Positions 28,943 to 33,719 of a DNA stretch of 33,719 bases are shown piece by piece. The stretch is from a virus, in the IMG/VR virus record IMGVR_UViG_3300043449_001598, positions 1-33,719 of that record. One strand, given 5' to 3'. Made by a program: the position numbers and the translations under genes. The stretch's first letter is position 1; every line of letters begins with the position of its first letter. The notes under the pieces were generated by a model, which saw only the letters and a list, made by a program, of their open reading frames with translations, did not search any database and was not told the origin of the DNA.

Positions 28943-29878
28943 AGCGACACATACGACTCCCAAAAAAACCCCCTAAGGTATTCGTTCCAGCTGCCGAATA
29001 CTTTGAACATGAGTGTGGAGACTCATTCGGTTGGAGTTGTTCCCGCAGTAGTAGCTGGTGAAGGCATCACGATTGGAAAAGCCATTGAGGCTTTGATTGT
29101 GGCCAAGAGGCTGGCGAACCTGCGGGAACGATATATCACATCACTTCGCCAGCTGCTCTTGCAGTTTGCGCGAGGACGCGAGGAGCGTGCCATTGCATCG
29201 TTCACCGTGGAGGACATCGAGGCCTGGCTTGCCTCGCGCAACGACACGTTGCAGACGCGCATTGGCAACGTGGGCAGGCTCTCGTCTCTCTTCGGTTTTG
29301 CCGTGCGACGTGGATGGATTGTCAAGAATCCATGCGACCAGCTGGAGCGCATCCGTGTTGAGCCGGCCATTCCCCGCATCCTTTCACCGGACCAAGCGGA
29401 ACGGCTGATGCGCTGGGTGCAGTTCCAGCGTCCCGAGGCGCTGGGCTATTTTGCCAAGACGTTGTTCTGTGGCATCAGGCCCGAGGAGACGGAGAAACTG
29501 GAAGCCAGCTCGATTGATGAGGTGCGCCGCATCATTGTGCTGGACGCTGCTGCCTCCAAGGTGCGCAACCGGCGCATCATCCACCTAAACGACACGGCAG
29601 CAGCCTGGCTGGCTGAAGCCCGACGATTGGGTTGCCTTGGGCCGGTCAGCTCAGCGACGCGCCGGCGCTGGATTAAGGAGGCGCGGGAACACCTTGGATT
29701 TCGAAGCTGGCCGCAGGACATCCTGCGCCACAGTGCTGCCAGCTACCTGCTCAGCCGCACACAAAACGCGGCTCAGGTGGCTGAGTGGCTGGGGAACTCC
29801 GTGGACATGCTGCGCGGGCACTACAAGGAGCTTGTGAGCACGGCCGACACGGACCGGTTCTGGGCCTTGGCGCCCTAA
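28940..29878 (+). CDS. int: Tyrosine integrase
   Basis: I chose the ATG at 28940 because AGGA lies 6 bases before it. The 28916 ATG lies inside the tRNA fragment. The 312-residue protein has an N-terminal SAM-like arm (residues ~45-140, IGKAIEALIVAKRLANLRERYITSLRQ) and a catalytic domain. Active-site candidates are Arg180 (GIRPEE), Lys207 (ASKVRNRR), Arg263 (ILRHSAASY) and Tyr295 (GHYKEL). The usual HxxR histidine is Asp260, and Asn286 sits at the later His/Trp position (LGNS). Both substitutions occur in related phage integrases. It should integrate at a host tRNA-Ala(GGC) gene. Its 3' end overlaps the convergent gene by 4 bases. Confidence 0.9.
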   Translation: MSDTYDSQKNPLRYSFQLPNTLNMSVETHSVGVVPAVVAGEGITIGKAIEALIVAKRLANLRERYITSLRQLLLQFARGREERAIASFTVEDIEAWLASRNDTLQTRIGNVGRLSSLFGFAVRRGWIVKNPCDQLERIRVEPAIPRILSPDQAERLMRWVQFQRPEALGYFAKTLFCGIRPEETEKLEASSIDEVRRIIVLDAAASKVRNRRIIHLNDTAAAWLAEARRLGCLGPVSSATRRRWIKEAREHLGFRSWPQDILRHSAASYLLSRTQNAAQVAEWLGNSVDMLRGHYKELVSTADTDRFWALAP

Positions 29879-30282
29879 CGAAACTCCACCTTGCACTCCG
29901 TCCTATTGCCCACGTCTTTCAGCCGCAGCATGACAGCCTGGTCGGCCGGGACGGCGTTGGTTGGCAACTCATTGGCCAGCTGCCATGGCTTGCTTGAGCT
30001 GGGCCGGAAATACACCAGCGCCCGTTTGCCGGCGGGCTGGATGAAGGACACCATGGCGTCCAGCACGAGGACGGGCGGATTGGTGCGGGTCTGGGCCAGC
30101 AGGCTGGCAGGCAGCAGGAGGGCCAGCAGGGCGGTGACCACCTTGCGTGGCCTGCCCTTGGGCCACCCGCCTTTCTTGCCGTTGGCGCGGCTGGCGGCCG
30201 ACTTGGCTGGGCTGGTGGATTTGCCGCCCTTGCGGCCTAGCTTGGCGAGGTAATCACGAACGGCTTGAGGAGGCTTGCTCAT
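29875..30282 (-). CDS. Basic N-terminus plus membrane/signal segment, unknown
   Basis: The 135-residue frame starts MSKPPQAVRDYLAKLGRKGGKSTSPAKSAASRANGKKGG.PKGRPRK, the typical basic, AT-hook-ended sequence of many small DNA-binding-like proteins. It is followed by a hydrophobic run (VVTALLALLLPASLLAQ) that looks like a signal or membrane segment and then a beta-rich domain (NPPVLVLDAMVSFIQPAGKRALVYFR). An in-frame GTG before the hydrophobic run could start a separate secreted product. So it is either a membrane-anchored protein with a cytoplasmic basic tail, or two products from one frame. Last gene of the late operon. Confidence 0.55.
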   Translation of the reverse strand: MSKPPQAVRDYLAKLGRKGGKSTSPAKSAASRANGKKGGWPKGRPRKVVTALLALLLPASLLAQTRTNPPVLVLDAMVSFIQPAGKRALVYFRPSSSKPWQLANELPTNAVPADQAVMLRLKDVGNRTECKVEFR

Positions 30283-30476
30283 TGCGCGGTGGTTGTACAA
30301 CGGACCGGCTGGCCAGTCAAATCGGCCAGCCACTGGCGGGCCTCGGCCTCGGTGGCGAACGGCGGCCAGCGATGGATGCGCCCGGTGGTGTAGTTGAACT
30401 GCTCGACAATCCACATGCCGTCAGCGCGCTGCTTGCACAGCCAAGGTCCGTAACGATGGGCGGTATTGGTTTGCAT
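30279..30476 (-). CDS. Small late protein, unknown
   Basis: The 65-residue protein starts MQTNTAHRYGPWLCKQRADGMWIVEQF and has a small beta-alpha pattern rich in aromatic residues. It overlaps the next gene by ATGA and follows a 47-base gap. Unknown function. Confidence 0.6.
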   Translation of the reverse strand: MQTNTAHRYGPWLCKQRADGMWIVEQFNYTTGRIHRWPPFATEAEARQWLADLTGQPVRCTTTAQ

Positions 30477-30523
30477 GCCGATACAATACCCAATCGGCTT
30501 GGGTTAGCAAGCGCTAAAGTGAT

Positions 30524-30736
30524 TTATTTGGGCCGGCGGCGGGCAAGCCAGCGAAGGGGGAAATGACGGTCCAGCCAGGCCGCTCTGGCTTGGCAGCCAC
30601 AGCCTTGGGGTTTGAGCCGGTAGACCAGGCGTTCAATGCCCAGCCGGCGCAGGATGGTGGCGATGCGGGTGCCGAGGCCGGGTGGCGGGACTGGAGGGCG
30701 GTAGACCTCGCCCTTGGCGTGCTGCATCCACTCCAT
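30524..30736 (-). CDS. Small Cys-containing late protein, unknown
   Basis: The 70-residue protein ends with PQGCGCQARAAWLDRHFPLRW, close to a 'G-C-G-C-x-x-R-x-x-x-L-N/D' motif found in small phage proteins of this position. It follows the 339-residue gene by 3 bases. Unknown function. Confidence 0.55.
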   Translation of the reverse strand: MEWMQHAKGEVYRPPVPPPGLGTRIATILRRLGIERLVYRLKPQGCGCQARAAWLDRHFPLRWLARRRPK

Positions 30737-30739
30737 GGC

Positions 30740-31759
30740 CTAGCTGCGGCAACGCGTTATGGTGATGTGGGCGTCGTAGCTGGTCGGCCCAAAGATGGGG
30801 CGGCGCGCTCCGCCGATGTCGTCCAGCCCGTCGCTAAACTCCAGCACCTGAACCGACTGGCAGTTAAGGTTGTCGTTGAGCAAAGGGCTAAACTGTGGAC
30901 AAACGGTTGGCGTTGGAATGCTCTGCAGGTTCACCGTCTCGACTTGGTAGAACTGGCTCAAATCCACCCGGCTAAACCAAGCGCGCCAGATGAAGTCCAC
31001 CCGGCGGAACCCGCACTTGCTTTGCGACGTGGCAGGGTCTTGCCATGGACCGGCTTGCGAATACCAGTAGGTGACCGGAGGAGTGATGCTGGCCTTGCGC
31101 ATCATGCCGCCAATGGCGCCATCGTCCACGTCACGCACGTCCCCTGACTGGCAGCGCGGTGGCAACGCAAAGGTGGTGCCCTGGCTGATGTTTCCAAAGC
31201 GGTCAAAGCTGATGCGGCTCCCAGTCAAAGTCTCGAAATTGCCGCTGGTGAAATTAAGCAGCTCATTCCACGGACCAAGCAATTCCTGCCACGTGATGGG
31301 ATTGGAGTAGGCGATTTCGTATTCCCACCGCACGCTCGGAAGCACGTTTCCGGCGCTGTCAAAGCAACGCACCGTGAAGGTCTCACCGGTCTGATTGCAG
31401 TTGAACGCGGTCACGCGCCCAACCGTGTTGCCGCACATGAAGTTGAAATCGTTCAACGCAATGGGAGCCGTGTAGGTGGCGGACTCGTCCAGCTGCGTGC
31501 CGTTGGATGGCACGAGCTTGTAATCGTAGGTGGTGATGCGGTCGGCCTCGACCACTTCGGTCACGTTGTTGTATTGCCGAACCGTCTCCACCATCGTCTT
31601 GAACAACTGGCAGGTGTTGACGTTGAGCCAGAAGGTGGCCGTATACAGCACCTCCTTGGTGACCAGATTACCGCACGCAACCAGGTTTCCCGGCGCTCCC
31701 TGACAACACGTCAGCAACGGCGTGCCATCGGCCGGCCTTGTGCAGTCAAAGTCGCCCAC
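30740..31759 (-). CDS. Cysteine-rich late protein, unknown
   Basis: The 339-residue protein has many cysteines (LLTCCQGA, LVACGN, NTCQL, MCGN, NCNQ, VRCFD, RCQSG, KCGF, VCPQ, NCQS, ITRCRS), suggesting disulphide or metal binding, but no signal peptide. The rest is beta-rich. It is the largest gene in the lysis-side block and lies after the holin- and lipoprotein-like genes. It could be a receptor-binding or virion-exposed protein. I see no lysozyme, amidase or peptidase motif. Function unknown. Confidence 0.6.
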   Translation of the reverse strand: MGDFDCTRPADGTPLLTCCQGAPGNLVACGNLVTKEVLYTATFWLNVNTCQLFKTMVETVRQYNNVTEVVEADRITTYDYKLVPSNGTQLDESATYTAPIALNDFNFMCGNTVGRVTAFNCNQTGETFTVRCFDSAGNVLPSVRWEYEIAYSNPITWQELLGPWNELLNFTSGNFETLTGSRISFDRFGNISQGTTFALPPRCQSGDVRDVDDGAIGGMMRKASITPPVTYWYSQAGPWQDPATSQSKCGFRRVDFIWRAWFSRVDLSQFYQVETVNLQSIPTPTVCPQFSPLLNDNLNCQSVQVLEFSDGLDDIGGARRPIFGPTSYDAHITITRCRS

Positions 31760-31762
31760 GGT

Positions 31763-31951
31763 TTACGGGTCGATTCGCCAATGGATTGGCTTGGTGGCCT
31801 CGTTGCGAAGCTGCTCCAGCTGGCCTTCCAGGATGGTCCATTGGCGGGCATCCAACGCGCTGTCCTGCTTGGCAATGGCGACGAGCTTCTGGATGAGCTC
31901 GACGAGCTGGATGACGCCAGCGATGAGGGCGGTGAGGGCTGCGAAGTTCAT
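31763..31951 (-). CDS. Small membrane-associated protein (holin-like candidate)
   Basis: The 62-residue protein begins with a 27-residue hydrophobic, amphipathic helix (MNFAALTALIAGVIQLVELIQKLVAIAK) and ends charged. It overlaps the lipoprotein gene by ATGA. Size and position are compatible with a holin or antiholin partner, but this is inference. Confidence 0.5.
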   Translation of the reverse strand: MNFAALTALIAGVIQLVELIQKLVAIAKQDSALDARQWTILEGQLEQLRNEATKPIHWRIDP

Positions 31952-32397
31952 GGAATGGCGGCGGTCAGGCCCTTGATGCTGATGGCCATGGCCTGGCTTT
32001 CGGCCAGTAGTTCACCAACTGGTAACAAGGCAGCGGTCAGGTTGGCGCGTGTCTCCACGCTCTTGCCCGCCTTGTAGGAGCGCAGGGCATCATGAGCCAC
32101 GGCCAGCACGCCGGGCACATGCCGCCGCAGCTTGTCGGCCACGGGCTTGAGGTAGGCCACCTGCGCACGGTGCCGGTATTCCCATTCCAGAAACGCATCG
32201 GTGGTGGTGTAAAGCGCGCGCATGGACTGCTCAGCACGCACCACCACCGGGTCCTGACCTGGCTTGATGATGCAGCAACCGGAAAGGATGCCAGCTAAGA
32301 TGACCACCGGTATCAGACGACAGGTCCGAAACACTTGGCACCGCTCCGCTACAGAGAGGCGAGACATGGTCAGAAAGAACGAGCTGGCAAAGTTCAT
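31948..32397 (-). CDS. Lipoprotein (spanin-like candidate)
   Basis: I place the start at 32397, overlapping the upstream stop by ATGA. The 149-residue protein has a hydrophobic segment ending in a lipobox (VILAGILSGC), so the cysteine should be lipidated, followed by a helical domain. In the lysis block, a lipoprotein like this may be an outer spanin, although it is longer than lambda Rz1 and no paired inner spanin is evident. Confidence 0.6.
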   Translation of the reverse strand: MNFASSFFLTMSRLSVAERCQVFRTCRLIPVVILAGILSGCCIIKPGQDPVVVRAEQSMRALYTTTDAFLEWEYRHRAQVAYLKPVADKLRRHVPGVLAVAHDALRSYKAGKSVETRANLTAALLPVGELLAESQAMAISIKGLTAAIP

Positions 32398-32669
32398 GGC
32401 ATGGGTTGGTTGACGCCCTTGGCGGTGGTGGGCAGCTTGACGCTGCAAAGCACGTTGACCACAAAGACAAGAACACGCCATGGAAGGCTGTTAAGCAACC
32501 GCTGAATGCCAGCTTGTTCTGCGGGCAGGGCCTGCTCGGCAAACTCCTTCAACTTGGTGTTGAAGAACGAGAACACGATGCGCAGCACGGTGACCCAGCT
32601 GGTGAATGCCAAGGTCAGGCCGAACTCGCCCTTGAGGCTGGCCATGAGGACGTCAAGTTCGCTGTTCAT
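32394..32669 (-). CDS. Two-TM protein, holin candidate
   Basis: The 91-residue protein has two hydrophobic stretches (about residues 18-36, LTLAFTSWVTVLRIVFSFF; and 62-77, LPWRVLVFVVNVLCSV) separated by a polar helix, as in class II holins. It overlaps both neighbours by ATGA in the putative lysis block. Holin identity is inferred from topology and position. Confidence 0.55.
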   Translation of the reverse strand: MNSELDVLMASLKGEFGLTLAFTSWVTVLRIVFSFFNTKLKEFAEQALPAEQAGIQRLLNSLPWRVLVFVVNVLCSVKLPTTAKGVNQPMP

Positions 32670-32881
32670 TTGAGGCCCTTGGTAAGGAGGTAGACAATGA
32701 TGGCGCCCAGAATGGGCCCGCCGATGCCGGCCAAGAACAACGGCACAGCCAGCTTTGCGACGATGTCGCCGACCTTGTCCTCCAGTGCGCGCATGCGGTG
32801 TTCCAGTTCGCTGAATCGTTCGGCGGTGTTTTCAATCTTCACGTCGATGGCGCCTTTCCACTCGTTCCATTCCGGGGTCAT
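32666..32881 (-). CDS. Coiled-coil plus C-terminal TM protein (XhlA-like)
   Basis: The 71-residue protein has a coiled-coil-like first half (KIENTAERFSELEHRMRALEDKVGDIVAK) and a single C-terminal transmembrane segment (AVPLFLAGIGGPILGAIIVYLLTKGL). This matches the layout of haemolysin XhlA-type phage lysis proteins. It overlaps the holin candidate and the DUF1508-like gene by ATGA. Confidence 0.6.
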   Translation of the reverse strand: MTPEWNEWKGAIDVKIENTAERFSELEHRMRALEDKVGDIVAKLAVPLFLAGIGGPILGAIIVYLLTKGLK

Positions 32882-33060
32882 TGGATTCCCTTCTTCAGGC
32901 GGACACCGCCGCTAGACAGGCTAGTGACCAGGTTCACAAGGCTGCCTTCGGCCTTGCGCTTTTCCACGTAGGCTTCGGCGCTGGTGGCGACAATCCGGCC
33001 GCCGCGCATCATGCGCCAGCGCCAGCCGTCCTTGGATTTGTAGAGGTGAGCGTATGTCAT
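32878..33060 (-). CDS. YegP/DUF1508-like small protein
   Basis: The 60-residue protein reads HLYKSKDGWRWRMMRGGRIVATSAEAYVEKRKAEGSL, the single-repeat pattern 'Y-K...W-R-W-R...G-[RK]-I-[IV]-A.S.E.Y..K..A' of YegP/DUF1508 proteins. It lacks the second repeat found in bacterial YegP. Its role in phages is unknown. It starts the lysis-side cluster and overlaps the next gene by ATGA. Confidence 0.65.
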   Translation of the reverse strand: MTYAHLYKSKDGWRWRMMRGGRIVATSAEAYVEKRKAEGSLVNLVTSLSSGGVRLKKGIQ

Positions 33061-33243
33061 TAGAAGTTTTCAGCGGCCGTTGGTTGATACGTTTTCCACG
33101 AGGTCGGCTTCTACCGGTCGTGTTTGTCCCTAACGTCCCGGCGGTGGCGCAGGCTGCGTGGCCCTTGGCTCAACTGGGAGTTGCTGGCTTGTCCAAAAAA
33201 CATGCGTTGGAATCAGACCTTTTGCGTTTCCCGGCCGCTGAAA
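33061..33243. other. Intergenic gap without a gene
   Basis: The 183 bases between the 82-residue gene and the DUF1508-like gene show no supported reading frame with a ribosome site and no striking repeat. It may hold a promoter for the lysis-side genes, but I see no clear boxes. Confidence 0.4.
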
Positions 33244-33492
33244 TCATACGTGCTTAAGCGCCAGCCGACGCGTCTTGCACAAATGCTTGGTGTAGGTTTC
33301 GCTGTAGGACTGGCCGCACCACTTGCACTCCGTGCGTGGGCTTTTCTTGAAGTGCCACTCCTTGGCAGGCAGCGCATCAAAGCGCATGCCGATGACGCCG
33401 CGGGCCTTGAGGCGCTCGATGACCTGACGGATGTCCTTGGGCAGGCCGATGCGGCTGGGGTCGAACTTGGGCTGCTGGGGCTTGTTGTTCAT
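33244..33492 (-). CDS. Small zinc-finger-like protein
   Basis: The 82-residue protein ends with ECKWCGQSYSETYTKHLCKTRRLALKHV, where CxxC, a spaced His and a Cys form a zinc-binding-like set. The N-terminal half is basic and helical (DPSRIGLPKDIRQVIERLKARGV). It overlaps the junction-crossing secreted protein gene (ATGA). Probably nucleic-acid binding; function unknown. Confidence 0.6.
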   Translation of the reverse strand: MNNKPQQPKFDPSRIGLPKDIRQVIERLKARGVIGMRFDALPAKEWHFKKSPRTECKWCGQSYSETYTKHLCKTRRLALKHV

Positions 33493-33719
33493 TGCCCGAC
33501 CTGGTTGATGTATTGGACGGCGTTAGTTTTCTGCGCTGCGGTCAGGCCGGGCCACACGGTGACCAGCTTGGCCGGAGGGTTGGTGATGCCCCAGTTGAGC
33601 ATGTCGGCCACGGCTCCGCGGTTGGCGTAGTCGGTGCCCTTGTCCCTCACTTCCTGCACAATGAACTGGCCGAACGTCAGCGCACTGGCGCCAGCGTTGG
33701 TCTTGCTCTTGGAATCCTC
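33489..33719 (-). CDS. Secreted-type phage protein, C-terminal part (gene crosses contig junction)
   Basis: Continuation of the gene starting at 283. The visible end reads GITNPPAKLVTVWPGLTAAQKTNAVQYINQVGQ and stops with TGA at 33489-33491, overlapping the next ATG. See the entry at 1-283 for its properties. Confidence 0.8.
   Translation of the reverse strand, partial: EDSKSKTNAGASALTFGQFIVQEVRDKGTDYANRGAVADMLNWGITNPPAKLVTVWPGLTAAQKTNAVQYINQVGQ
33593..33719. repeat. Terminal direct repeat, right copy
   Basis: The exact copy of bases 1-127. It should be counted only once in the circular genome. Confidence 0.95.

Noticed and set aside
28885-28960. Functional tRNA gene
   Set aside because: The 3' half is missing. 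CGACTCC 76 bases from the start could pair with the acceptor, but no T arm or TTC loop lies between them.

Overview
The window is the complete genome of a temperate tailed phage with siphovirus-type gene order. It was almost certainly recovered as a circular contig: bases 1-127 are repeated exactly at 33593-33719, so the unique circle is 33,592 bp, and one gene (1-283 plus 33489-33592) runs across the cut. The sequence is GC-rich. The host cannot be proven from the window. Asn/Thr-rich secreted-type proteins, the integrase ending (His-Tyr-Lys-Glu-Leu) and the tRNA-Ala fragment make me suspect a Verrucomicrobiota-like or related host (inference, low confidence).

Layout. Nearly everything is read leftward (minus strand). 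The late operon starts near 17577 and runs down through small and large terminase, a LuxR-type HTH protein, a head protein, portal, a fused ClpP-like protease/major capsid protein, connector and neck proteins, tail terminator, tail tube, a likely tail assembly chaperone, a short tape measure, baseplate/tip-like proteins and a 1,088-residue fibre. It then crosses the contig junction into small proteins and a putative lysis block (membrane proteins and a lipoprotein) that ends at 29875. The early operon runs from 28502 down to 17805: a ribbon-helix-helix regulator, very small membrane peptides, duplicated small proteins, a PD-(D/E)XK nuclease, an SSB-like protein, a helicase-methyltransferase fusion, several small unknowns, a RAMP-like phage protein, a primase, a RecA-like helicase and a ParB-like protein. 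Many genes overlap by ATGA, which implies translational coupling.

Only three genes are on the plus strand: a second ribbon-helix-helix protein (28600), the tyrosine integrase (28940), and a very small ATP-dependent DNA ligase (9053) that sits inside the structural operon with its own promoter-like sequence. The putative attP, just upstream of the integrase, carries the 5' half of a tRNA-Ala(GGC) gene up to the anticodon stem.

The most unusual structure is a pair of arrays (20477-20958 and 21464-21776) that bracket a 156-residue unknown gene. Eight hairpins have changing but mostly complementary stems. Read on the minus strand, seven of the eight have a GNRA tetraloop (GCAA or GAAA). Most are followed by a conserved AAGATTTAC and separated by about 9-17 copies of a pentamer GGCNN whose last two bases vary almost freely. 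I do not recognise this element. It looks like a structured RNA or repeat family rather than protein-coding DNA, CRISPR or terminators.
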